Assembly (NCBI GenBank): GCA_020310875.1 | Contig: CM035406.1 | Location: 88,047,664-88,111,663 of the forward strand | DNA from: Ceratopteris richardii | Lineage: Eukaryota; Streptophyta; Polypodiopsida; Polypodiales; Pteridaceae | Reading direction: 5' to 3' | DNA length: 64,000 nt | Part shown: piece by piece, positions 10,385 through 21,000 of the stretch | Layout of the letters: each line of letters opens with the position of its first letter | How positions within the stretch are numbered: the stretch's first letter is position 1 | Program-made: the position numbers and the translations under genes | Notes under the pieces: generated by a model | Database searches by the model: none | Seen by the model: only the letters and a program-made list of their open reading frames with translations | What the model was told of the DNA's origin: nothing

Positions 10385-13300
10385 ACGCGTCGGAAGACTT
10401 TAAAAATCATTTGCATCATGTCAAAGATTTTGACAGTCATATGCGCCGCTATATCGTCCATATGCTTTAATCTAGGGAGCCAGTGGCGAATTGTAGCCAT
10501 CATGTAGCCAACAGTTGGTAACTCAATGGGTGGCTTAAAATAGGGGTAATTCAACCAGTCTTGGCACTGCTTATTGTTTTGTACCTTAATAGCAAAGGCA
10601 GTCCAGGAGCGGTGTCGTGGCACTGGTCCCCAACACGGATTGTACTTCAAATGCAAAGGTGCCTTTACCCATGTACTCATCATCTCTAGATACTGCTGTA
10701 GTAAATCTTTTCGCCACTCTGGTTGATAGATCCTTCCTTGCTGTGCATCTAGTGGTAAATCATCCGCCTCGAATTGAGTTGCATGCGATGGTTTCTTACC
10801 TGTCTCTTTCTCAATGGCTAACTGGTATTCGGCCATTAACATGAAATACGGTTTATACTGGTGTGCCGGTTCTCGTAACTGGAGTAATTTGTGATCATCT
10901 TTGAGTTTCTGTAACTCCTCGTTCATGCGGTCGTATTCATCTAGTAATCTTACATGATCGTCTAGCAGCATCCTCATCAAGTCTGAAGGAATGGCTTTGA
11001 ACCTGCTAGGACTGAGTGGTTGGTCTGGGTGGTCGAGCGCTGCTTCTAAGTTTTCTCGGTTCTGATCCTGTAAGCGCTGGTTTTCTTCCTTGGCGGCTGC
11101 TAGGTGTCTTCGTAGTAAGCCCATGTTTCGTGTTAGCGTTGCATTGCGGACTGTCCGGGCTCTTAATAAGTTATCCAGGTCAGCAGTTGCTTCCTTGGTC
11201 TTTTCTTCGCTTTCTAGTTCCAATTTGTGATAGGCTTCTCGTAATTCCTGGTATCCGGTGTTCAGAGAGGCATTCTCAATAGACAATAAATTAAGTTGCG
11301 ACTGTAAGTCATTGGTTGTCCTCTGCAGCTGCTGATAATTATCACCAAGAGATGTGAACTCATCTCTTACTTGCGTCATACACATGAACATCTGTCGGAA
11401 TGCATTATCTACAGTGGGTGATAGTATTAATGGGGTGCTAAATGAAGATGCGGTTGGTGTAGATGCAACGGGAATGGGGAATGGGGGTGGGAAGGTGGAT
11501 GATGTAGTGATTGTTGAAAATTGTGATGTGCCTAAAAATGTTTGTGCCGTGAGTGAAGTGAGTGATGGTGCTGTGGGTGGTGAGATGTCCATGTCAGTGG
11601 ACGTATCTAGTGCGGTGACCGTGAATATGGGTGTGATCGTGGGTACTCGTGCTGGTGTAAATACGGGATTTACAAAGGTTGAGGGGTAATTTACAGGGGG
11701 GCTGGCTGGAGCAGCTTGGTGGACAGGGGAAAGAGGGGTTATAGTGGGTCGGGGAGGTGAGATGGGGGAGAAGGTTAATGGCGGTGGGAATGGGAAAAGG
11801 GGTCGTGGAGTTGTGGGGAAAGATGGAAGAGATTGATGAAGGAATGGGTTGGATAGAAAGGTGGGTGTGGGAGGGGGTAGACTAGGGCTAATGGGTGCGG
11901 GAATTGTGGGGTTAGTGGTCGTAAGGACAATTTCTGCAACACCACCGGCGAATGAAGATGTTGGTCTGGGGGAAGGAGGGTGAAGAGGGGAGGCTGGATG
12001 GACGGGCGGTGAGAGAGGAGCGGTTGGGGTGGTCGGTACTTCAGTGACTACTGAGGTTTGTACAGCTGTAGCACGGGGTGGGGAATCTACAAAGATGGTT
12101 TCTACAGCCAACGAACTTTCGGGGACGAGGCGTGCCTCCCTGGCTTGTTCAGAAGACTGTGCTCCTGTTGGTACACGAATGTATTCGCCGGGCTTTGAAA
12201 GTAGTCGTACTCTGCGGGGGTCAAACTGTGGTAGTGGCTTTCTTTGCAAGTACCTGAGTGCTTCGCTGGAGCCTACTGATTTGACTAACTCTCTGAATCC
12301 TTTGATGTATGCATCTTCGAATCCGCCTGTGACAAGTTCTTGTTCTATTATTGCTTGACTCTCTTCCTCTGTCAGCTTTTTGCGTGCCCAAACTTTTTCC
12401 ATAGTTCTATACAGCTTCTTGATAGCTAGTGTGTAAGCTGCTGCTTCGTAAGTTTCATCTTCATGGGTACTTGTATCACCATGTGTGTCTGTTTGTTGGC
12501 CTTGGCCATCTGTCTGTTCATGCTCTTGGGATTCCTGTGTTCCCTGGCTAGCTTCGTCGTCTCCTTCGTCGTCATCGGTTGCTGTTCTTTCGTCATCAGA
12601 GCTGGACACGATCTGTCCTTGTGGCTGATCCCTGGGTGTGGTAGGGTAGCTAGGCCTTTCAAATTCTTGAGAAAACAATTGTCCTTCTGAAAACTGGAAC
12701 TCATTGGAGAATGCATCGGGCATCTCAAAATCAAAAGTTTGGTCCAGTGGCTCTGCTTGTCATGCTTCTAAATGGGGTATTGGAAAAGAGAAAGCTTCCA
12801 CACCAATAGTGGTGGGAAGTTCAGCTGCTGTGGTGATAGGTTCTGTGGTTGTGGCTGTTTGAGGTGCAACAGTACTGGTGGTGCCCTCCGGCGTAACTGG
12901 TCTTGATAACCGTATACGAATTGGTGGTACCGTGGGAGTGGCTGCTGTTGGTGACTGCTCTGGAGATGGTTGTGGCGAGGGTGATTCTGGGACTTGTAGG
13001 CACAGGATAGTACCTCTCATCCGCTTTTCGGCTCTGCCTTTGCTAGACTTTCTAGCCTTCCTAGTGGTGCCTTTAAATGCTTTCAGTTCCTCACTGGTCA
13101 TGGCACGCTCAATTGGTAAGTCATACGCCAAGCACATATATATGATCCTGGTGAGGGCGCAGCACCCATTGATTACCTTCTTTCGCTCCCACCTATGTTG
13201 TGCCAAATAGAGCTGATCAATTATCCAGCTGGCTAGATCAACCGTTTGAGGTCCAGTACAGGCTAAGTATAATCCAAACCAGATTCTCTTGTGAGGCATG

Positions 13301-13995
13301 GTAAAACGATCCTGAGCTGGGAAAGCAAATTGCTGCATGCATATCCGTAATGGCTTGGAAAGCTCAGGGGTTATGGCTGAAATATCCTCCCACTTAGTTA
13401 CGTCACCACGTTTCATCTGCTCTGGGACTAGCCGTTCTCTCTCCGTCGGAGTGTGTGTTCCATGTATTTTCAGAGCTGCGCGAATTAAATCTTTAGACAA
13501 ATAAAACCTTCTGAATGGAGGATCATTTACCAAGGATGGTAACATGAATGTGCCAGGTAGATCCTTGTTTTCTGAAGCTGTTAAGGTGGTTACCAAGTAA
13601 AAACATCTGTAAAAATCCGGTTTAGGCAGAGGGTCGCTAAAATACTCTGTAAATCCCGCTCGTGCCCAAACGTGCGTTAGATCTTGTGTATTCTGTAGTC
13701 CTTCAAATTCTCTTGAAAAGAACTGATACTTGGCCCATGTGCGAAGATCAAATGCCAAATTGGCCTCAAATATGAAATCAGCGTCGGCTAATGGTCCTGC
13801 TAGGCCTTGAAACCAATGAGAATTACGATGAATCTTCTCAGTATATCCTCTAGGAGAATCATCGATTGGCATGGGTCCTGGAAAACCTTGAAACTCTGGT
13901 GGTTGCATCGTAGGATAAGATTCTGCGAGTAATTCTCCAATATTGGCCATTGGTGTGCTTGGGCCAGCTTCTGATGGTCCTGCTTCGGTTTGCAT
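10385..13995 (-). pseudogene. A terminal gene, main part
   Basis: Minus-strand gene that starts about 230 bp after the second-protease frame. The N-terminal ~300 residues are a globular region with conserved patches shared with Z and Y (PKPDFYRC, FAFPAQ, RIWFGLYLA, CCALTRIIY). A basic patch, a long Pro/Thr/Ser linker (about 11.4-12.1 kb), a coiled coil (about 10.9-11.35 kb) and a second globular region (LKYNP, WLNYPYF) follow. It carries one break and is cut by the gag-only element; its end lies at 3721-4145. I do not recognise the family. It is in the position of envelope-like genes in Athila elements, but no signal peptide or membrane segment is visible. Confidence 0.75.
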
Positions 13996-14227
13996 GATGA
14001 CTGATGAGCTAATGGAAAAGATCTGCTACAAAAGATTAACACATTAGTATGGAAATTAATTATGATCCCATTAAGGTGAGACCGCAATCCTTTTCCATAA
14101 CCGATGTGTAACCCGTGTAGCCAAGTGTCGTGAAGTGATTGATGCAATGATCTTTTTGCAGAGCTAATGCAGGTCTCTAGACACCTACATGGTTCAGATT
14201 ATGCCTACAATTCTTGATGAGCTTTTA

Positions 14228-16036
14228 TTATGCATGATGTGGGGTTTTGGTGTATGAATTTATACAAGGTTTGGTTGAGGGTGAATTATTACAAGAGTGG
14301 AGTTTAAACGGGGTGGGAGAATTGTTAGATAAGGGGGTACAAGAAGACGTCTGGATACGTTTCGGTATCCATTTCCTAAGAGTCTTTGAGTGGGTGGTAT
14401 GTTTCTGCTGAGGGATAAAAAGTGGTGTCGGGTTTGGTGGTATTGAGGGATGGAAAGATTTTTGAGGGGTATATATTACATGGCTAGAGAGTTGGGCTAT
14501 AATACATTGTTTGGGTACCCAAATCTGAGTGGGTGTGGGTCGATTGAGAAGATACTTCTTGGCGATCCAAATCTGCCGAGTATTTGTACTTGTAGAAGAA
14601 GACCGAGGGGACTTTGGATGCTGACTCTGCTTCTGGTGAAACTTTGTCATGTTCTCGTCTGCAGTGTTGCCAATAGCCTGTGGTTGCTGTCCTTTTGGCA
14701 CCCATATTTGTTTCATGCCACTTGTTCTGTGATGTTGATACTGCTGCTTTCCTTGCCTTGTCTGGTGGTGTCGTCGGTCTGGGTTCCTCTGTTGTGGTTG
14801 ACTCCTTCGAGGTTGGGTTTGAGAGGTCCAATGGACGCTCTGCTTTGGAAAAGAAGGGAGATCCAAAACTTGCGTGACCTGCCCATTAGGAAGTGATTCG
14901 TTCTTTATCTGTAATCTAGGCCAGTCCGCAACAAGTTTGGAAGGATGAGCACCGCAGGGTGTTGTGCTCATTTGGCCGCTGATGCAACCCACCTGACTGC
15001 TGATTGTGTTCATCTGCCCTAGCGGTTGGGTAGCTGCCCCTTCTAGTTTGCAGGAAGCCCCAGGGAAGATCTCCTGTCGTTCTTCTGATTGACAATTGTC
15101 CCTAGCCAAGCCCGAGTGGGTTGGTGTAGACGTAACGTGACTGGTCTGACCCAAGATCTTCCGGTCTTCCGTCGCATGCATTTCATAGGGTCTAGGGTTA
15201 CAAACCTCAATCGGAATGCAATTAGGGAAGTCAAGCAGTATCACTCGCTTCTGTTCTAAGGTTCCAATCTGTAAGGAGCCTTGTCTAAGATTTAGGTCCA
15301 CTGAGTGATCGTATAGCCAATCTTGGCCAAGGATTAGGGGTTCTATCAAGTCGTCATCATGGCACACTAGTAGTTTCGCTGTCATGGTCACATCCTTAAT
15401 GAGGATAGGAAGGTCCACCTCACCCATGCAAGGGGTTTCCATGCCTCCTAGCCCTATGAGGTATGCCTCAATTGGCCGCATTTCTATTCCTGAATCCTTA
15501 TAGTGGGACCATCTAATCGCACTAGTCGCAGCACCTGAGTCAATTAAAGCCATGAGCTCTTGGCAAGGGTTGTCGTGCTCTAGCCTGACTGTAATGAATG
15601 GTCTCCTGTCCACTATACTAGGATGAGTGGTTGACTTTACTTGACACATGGCCATGGGATATCTGGGTGTAGTTTCCAGATGGTTATAATGTTCTCTCCC
15701 TAGTCCTTGTCTTCTTAACTTCATGCGTTTAATGCGTTCTATTGCTTCTGCCTGAGCTTCCGCTCGTATTCTATTTTCTTCCTCCTTACGCTTCTTTGCC
15801 AACGTGAGTCGTCTAAGCATATCCTCAGTAAGAGGTTCCTGATATAGCTTGACTCTACAGCCACTAATGTAATTAGGCATTATATCTCCTTCTAAAGTGG
15901 CTAATTGTACTGCTCCACTTGTTGAGAGTCTGTTAATGATCATAGGTCCATAACCTCGCTTTTCTAACTTCCGTGCGTGTTGCTTTAGCGTATATACTAG
16001 AACTAAATCTCCTTCTTTTAGGCCTTTATCTTTCAC
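14228..16036 (-). CDS. A integrase tail, second retropepsin-like domain and IWVPK tail
   Basis: Open minus-strand frame of 602 codons. Residues 1-75 are the end of integrase (KEGDLVLVYTLK). A Lys/Glu/Arg-rich helix follows. At about residues 140-265 lies a retropepsin-like domain: LIDSGAATSAI with the catalytic DSGA, a Gly-rich flap-like LGGMETPCMGEV, and LILGQDWL in the place of the conserved ILGxDWL strand. This is distinct from the usual protease between gag and RT (31.5-31.9 kb). The remaining ~330 residues are basic and low-complexity with recurring motifs QIWVPK, QIWIAK, QIWVPK and KWIPK. The same plan is seen in Z. Catalytic activity and role are unknown. Confidence 0.78.
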   Translation of the reverse strand: MKDKGLKEGDLVLVYTLKQHARKLEKRGYGPMIINRLSTSGAVQLATLEGDIMPNYISGCRVKLYQEPLTEDMLRRLTLAKKRKEEENRIRAEAQAEAIERIKRMKLRRQGLGREHYNHLETTPRYPMAMCQVKSTTHPSIVDRRPFITVRLEHDNPCQELMALIDSGAATSAIRWSHYKDSGIEMRPIEAYLIGLGGMETPCMGEVDLPILIKDVTMTAKLLVCHDDDLIEPLILGQDWLYDHSVDLNLRQGSLQIGTLEQKRVILLDFPNCIPIEVCNPRPYEMHATEDRKILGQTSHVTSTPTHSGLARDNCQSEERQEIFPGASCKLEGAATQPLGQMNTISSQVGCISGQMSTTPCGAHPSKLVADWPRLQIKNESLPNGQVTQVLDLPSFPKQSVHWTSQTQPRRSQPQQRNPDRRHHQTRQGKQQYQHHRTSGMKQIWVPKGQQPQAIGNTADENMTKFHQKQSQHPKSPRSSSTSTNTRQIWIAKKYLLNRPTPTQIWVPKQCIIAQLSSHVIYTPQKSFHPSIPPNPTPLFIPQQKHTTHSKTLRKWIPKRIQTSSCTPLSNNSPTPFKLHSCNNSPSTKPCINSYTKTPHHA

Positions 16037-16057
16037 ATGTGCATCAAAATATGCTTT

Positions 16058-16917
16058 CTATCGCTTCTTGGCTGCATATATTCCTGCTGCTGCCTTTAGC
16101 CTGGTTTCTCCTAATCGTTCCAAGTTCATTATTCTCGCTGATAATTCATGGCTGGTCCACTGATGTTCTTGTGCAACCTTAAGGGTCGGTATTAAGAAGT
16201 CCAAAGGAAGCACAGCATTCTGACCAAAAACCATCTGAAAGGGAGTTGCATTGAGTACGGTCTTGTAGGCCACTCGATATGCCCAAACAGCGTGGTGTAA
16301 CTGTTTGTCCCAATCTGAACGTTTGTTGTTCACGAGTTTCGTCAGTACGTTACAAAGGATCTTATTAGTGCTTTCAGCCTGACCATTGGCCTGAGGATGA
16401 TATGGTGCAGATTTCTTGTGAATCACCATAAAATCCTGTAACAAATATTCAATGACTTGGTTTAGAAAGTGAGTTCCGCGATCGCTCACTAACTCTATAG
16501 GCAATCCATATCTTGTAAAGACATTCTCAAATAAGAATTTTGCAGTTGTGTGTGCATCATTCTTTTTCGTGGCTTTTGCCTCTACCCATTTCGTCAGATA
16601 GTCTGTGGCAACAATAATGTATTCCGCATGTGTACCTTTTGTAGGGGGGTTAATGGTCCTACAAAGTCTATACCCCACTTAGAAAATGCACATCCGCCCA
16701 TCATGGGTTTCAATGGCATTTCATCTCTGCGAGTAGGAAAGTGAGTACTTTGGCACACATCACATCTCTTTACATAGGTATGAGCATCCATGTGAAGAGT
16801 GGGCCACCATAATCCTGCAAAGAGGATGGCTTTGATTATCCTGTCGGGTCCAAAATGACCTCCTGCAACACCTTGGTGTGCAGTCTCTAGTATGCTCAGA
16901 TAATCGCTTTCATGAAC
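16058..16917 (-). pseudogene. A integrase core (after the Copia insertion)
   Basis: Minus-strand integrase remains: the end of the second H2C2 zinc module (CDVCQ), the catalytic DDE core with the first Asp in GIDFVGP, the second in SDRGTHF and Glu in NGQAEST, and the C-terminal region. Ty3/Gypsy integrase inserts element cDNA into the genome. The Copia array lies within the second zinc module, with ACATT on each side. Confidence 0.88.
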
Positions 16918-16922
16918 ACATT
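16918..16922. repeat. Target-site duplication of the Copia array, left (ACATT)
   Basis: ACATT precedes LTR1 and is repeated at 28711-28715 after LTR3. No second duplication brackets the middle LTR, so the whole array occupies one insertion site. Confidence 0.93.
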
Positions 16923-18000
16923 TGTTGGTCCATTTTGCCCAAGCCTACATGCTTGATATGCTTGATATTATCCTCATTTGTAAGTCACATGAGTAGTCAT
17001 GTGAACACCTCTTGTAAAAGAGTACATTTTATCTCTTGTAAATGGAAAAAGAAAAAAGGAAAAGGATGGCTTACCTCATCCATGATGTAAAAGCAAATTC
17101 ATGGCTCCAACTACCAAAATCACGAATTTTTGAGCTGAGGGAATCTCTCCTAACTTTGGGGATCACTTTTAGGTGGAGCCATTCGAATTCGAATTCAAAA
17201 CTCCCTCCAAGAATAGCTATAAAAGGAGCAAGAAGGAAGAGGCGATTAGCAAGCCTTGTACGTGACCACTTCATGTCATTTTGTAGAGATTGAAGAGCTT
17301 ACTCCATAGCTCTATCATTCTACTCCCATTGTGCAAAGATTCATTTCCAATGTGGTTGTAATCATATGCGAATCTATACATTTATTATCATCTACCTCTC
17401 TGTTTTGTTCTCTGCTATACTCACTCAGAGCAGTAACTTCAGAAGGTCATATCTCGAGTTTTACTGAACCTTTTTCAGTGTTTTAAAGTGCGTTGGATAG
17501 CTCTCACTGTCTCGTTTCTACATATAAATTTTCAAGGTCATTGGATTTATACTTTTGGAGATATCTGCATTTTACTGCTTACTGGTCTATCTCTGCAGAG
17601 CCCCGAGAATTGTGGGAATGTTCCAGAACTTGATGAAACTTGTTCTCAGTGCTCAGTCCATCATTTGAAGTGTTTTAACTTGGAATAGGAAGCTTGCTAA
17701 GTCTATTTGCTATGCCCAAAAGGAATTTTTCTAATTATTTCCAGGTTGAGAGCACTATTCATTTTTTCCAGCAGGTGTATGTCCAAAAATAGCAAGTTTT
17801 GGGAGCTAGTCATTTCGCAACTTGTCGGTCTTGACTTAAACTTTTGGGATACATGTTCCAAAGTACTTGGCTGATATTTTGGTGGATTTAGGAAGCTCAA
17901 AGGGTCTACTAATCAACTCTGAAGTCTCAGTTGGCTGGTGTGAAGCTGGTTGTAGCGGCACCTACTCATCTTTGGATTGCATCCACCATCTCTCTTCACA
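16923..18000 (+). repeat. Copia LTR1
   Basis: TGTTGG...TTCACA, 1078 bp. TATAAAAG lies at 17218-17225. A perfect inverted repeat (8-bp arms TCACATGA and TCATGTGA, loop GTAG) is at 16985-17004. It has about seven private substitutions relative to LTR2 and LTR3. Confidence 0.95.
17218..17225 (+). promoter_or_regulatory. TATA box in Copia LTR1
   Basis: TATAAAAG about 295 bp into the LTR. The same motif occurs at 22573-22580 (LTR2) and 27928-27935 (LTR3), and the older Copia relative has a TATAAAAG-like site at the matching place. The LTR1 copy would drive the first interior and the LTR2 copy the second. Confidence 0.72.
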
Positions 18001-18001
18001 G

Positions 18002-18013
18002 TGGTATCAGAGC
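18002..18013 (+). promoter_or_regulatory. Primer-binding site (initiator tRNA-Met), first interior
   Basis: TGGTATCAGAGC one base after the LTR end, complementary to the 3' end of plant initiator tRNA-Met, the usual primer for plant Copia elements. The second copy is at 23357-23368. Confidence 0.93.
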
Positions 18014-18026
18014 ATAGTCAAGCAAC

Positions 18027-21000
18027 ATGGGAGATGGATTTCCATCAACAATTGACAAATTGGATCGAAACAACTACCCGGCATGGTCTCTAAGGATGGA
18101 GGCTTACCTTCAAGGAAGGAATCTATATGGATTCATATCCGGAGATGAAGCAATGCCAACCATGAGGAACAAAGGGCAACCATCACATGAAGAAGTGGAA
18201 GGACTTTCGAATTGGTGTTCGAAGGATGCACTTGCAAGGTCCTATATTCTAAACTCAATCTCTGATTTTCTTTTACCTCATGTCAAGGGATGCAAGACAT
18301 CAAGAGAAACCTGGAATGCACTTGCTTCTTTCTTCTCTTCCAACACTCGAGCAAGGAAGAACCAATTGTGGATGGAGTTCACAACAATGAAGAAAAGCCC
18401 GAAGCAAAATGTGACTGATTATGTCACAAAGATGAAGGAGATTTCCGACCAACTTGGAAGCATTGGAGAGGTAATTGAAGAGGAGCAAATCATAAGACAA
18501 ATCATGAATGGAATCAAAGCAGACGACAAGTGGGAGTCATTCACAACAGCCATGGATTTATACATGGATATGCATGTACCCGACCTCAACACACTCATGG
18601 GCCAACTCTTCACTCATGAAGCAAAGATTAGCAAAGGTGGTGAGTCCTCAAGAGGTAATCAAACTTCTGCCTTATATTCTGATAAAGCTAAGGTCAAGGA
18701 CAAGTCAAAGAATAGAAAGAATGAAGATGAAGGAAGCTCTTTCCAAGCAAACTTTGCAGGTAGAGGACGAGCTAGAGGAAGAGGCAGAAGTGGAAAGCAA
18801 GGCAGGGGGAGATTCCAATCATCTCAACCTTGCAACATATGTGGCTTATCTAACCATACTACTGAAGAATGTTTCAGGAACCCGAGGAACTCAAGAGGAA
18901 GAGGATTCAATAGAGGTGGCTATGGATCAAATAGAGGCAGGTACAATGGAGGCTACAACAACAACTACTACAACAACAATTACAACAACAACAACAACTA
19001 TCAAAGTGGCCATAGAGGAAGAAGAGATTACAATAACTATGCAGAGGACCAAAGTCAAGAAGATTCATTATTGATTATGAATCTATCAACGAAGAAGGGT
19101 AAGGATGATGATCACATATTTTACATTGATTCGGGATGCTCGAACCATGTAGCAGGAAATGTGGCTTTACTTTCTGATTTGGAAGATCCTCATAACAAGC
19201 ATGAAGTGCAGACAGGAGATGACACAAAGCACTCAGTGGAGAAGATAGGTAATGTGAAGACATCAGATGGGAATATGAACCTCTTAAGCAAAGTCTTGTA
19301 TGTCCCTACAATTACCAAAAATTTAATAAGTGTTGGACAGATTGTTGAAAAAGGATTGCAGGTTAGATTCAATCGATTTGGAGCATATGTTGAAGACCCA
19401 AGGCAAGGCTTTCGAAGGATTGCCAAAGGAGAAAAGACAGGAAGGCTTTTCACTTTTGAAGTGGAAGATACAAAGAACATAGCTTTGTTTAGCTATGGAT
19501 CTCAAACTCTAACAGAGTTGGAGATATGGCACAAAAGGCTTGCTCACATTGGTGAGAGGACACTCAAACAGATTTGCAGGGACCAAAGTGTACTTGGTTT
19601 GCCTAATATCACAAGGCAACACATGATTTATAAGTGTGAAGCTTGTCAACTCGGCAAGGCTCATAGACAACCTTTCAATAAGAAAGGATATATGTATCAA
19701 AATCCTTTGGATCTAGTGCACACGGATGTGTGGGGTCCAAGTAAGGAGCCATCTATATCAGGCTCAAGATATTATGTGTCTTTCATAGATGATTGTAGCA
19801 GGTGGACCATTCTGTTTTTCATGAAGCACAAGGATGAAGTGTTTAATTGCTTTAAGAAGTATATTGCTCTTGTTGAAAACCAAACAGGTAGGACTTTGAA
19901 ACGACTCAGATCAGATGGTGGAGGAGAATACTTCTCTTCTGAATTTGATGCCTTCTTGCATGAAAGAGGCATTAAAAGGGAAGTCACTACAAGGTATACA
20001 CCCGAACTCAATGGTGTAGCAGAGAGGAGGAACAGAGCTATTGTCGAAGCTGCAAGGTCCATGCTCAATGAAAAGGGATTGCCGAACTACCTATGGGCAG
20101 AGGCTGTGTCTACAGCCACATATCTCATAAATAGACTTCCATCTAAGTCACTAGATGGAACCACTCCATATGAAGTGTGGAATGGAAGAAGACCTAGTCT
20201 AGAGCATTGTAAAATCTTTGGATGCTTAGCCTATGCTCACATTCCTTCTCAAGTAAGAGGGAAATTGGATCCCAAGGCAGAGAAGTGTGTATTCATTGGT
20301 TATGATCAAAACCAAAAAGGATATAGATTGTACAATCCAACCAATAAAGGATTTTCTGTGAGTAGAGATGTAATTTTTGATGAAAACAAATCATGGTTTG
20401 ATGATGACAGGAAAGTGAAGCTGCCATATGACTTGGATGAAGATTTTCCATCACTTCAACCAAAGGAGCCAAAGCAGATTGAAGAAAGTGATTCGGAGAT
20501 TGACCTAGAAGACTTGGAAAGACTAAAGCTATGGAAGAACAAAGGTAAAGCAAAGATGCAGGATGCTACATATGGACCCGAGAGCTCACATCAACCACTT
20601 AGAAGGTCTTCGAGGGAGAAGAAGAAACCAGAGAGGTTTGGTTATGATACTTCTTTGGTCACCAAGCACTCAATCTACATTGCAAAGGATTCAACCAATG
20701 AAGAACCTACCACATTCGAAGAAGCACAAAGCAAGAAAGCTTGGAGAGATGCAATGGATGAAGAAATGGAAGCCTTGAAGGAGAATGACACTTGGGAGCT
20801 TGTACCTAACAAGCCATCTATGAAGATAATCGGATCTCGATGGATATACAAAATCAAGAGGAATCCAGATGGAAGTATAAATAGACACAAAGCAAGGTTA
20901 GTTGCTAAAGGGTTTGCTCAAACCCATGGTATTGATTATGAGGAGACTTTCTCTCCTGTTGCAAAAATGCCTACAATTAGGGTTCTCATAAGTCTTGCTG

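Noticed and set aside
10385-13995. Envelope-like gene
   Set aside because: The position would fit, but there is no signal peptide, no membrane segment and no Cys-rich ectodomain pattern; a coiled coil alone is not enough.
18508-19074. 188-codon frame with a threonine run, repeated at 23863-24429
   Set aside because: Overlaps the Copia gag in another frame; the Thr run comes from the CAACAA stretch that encodes Asn in the true frame.
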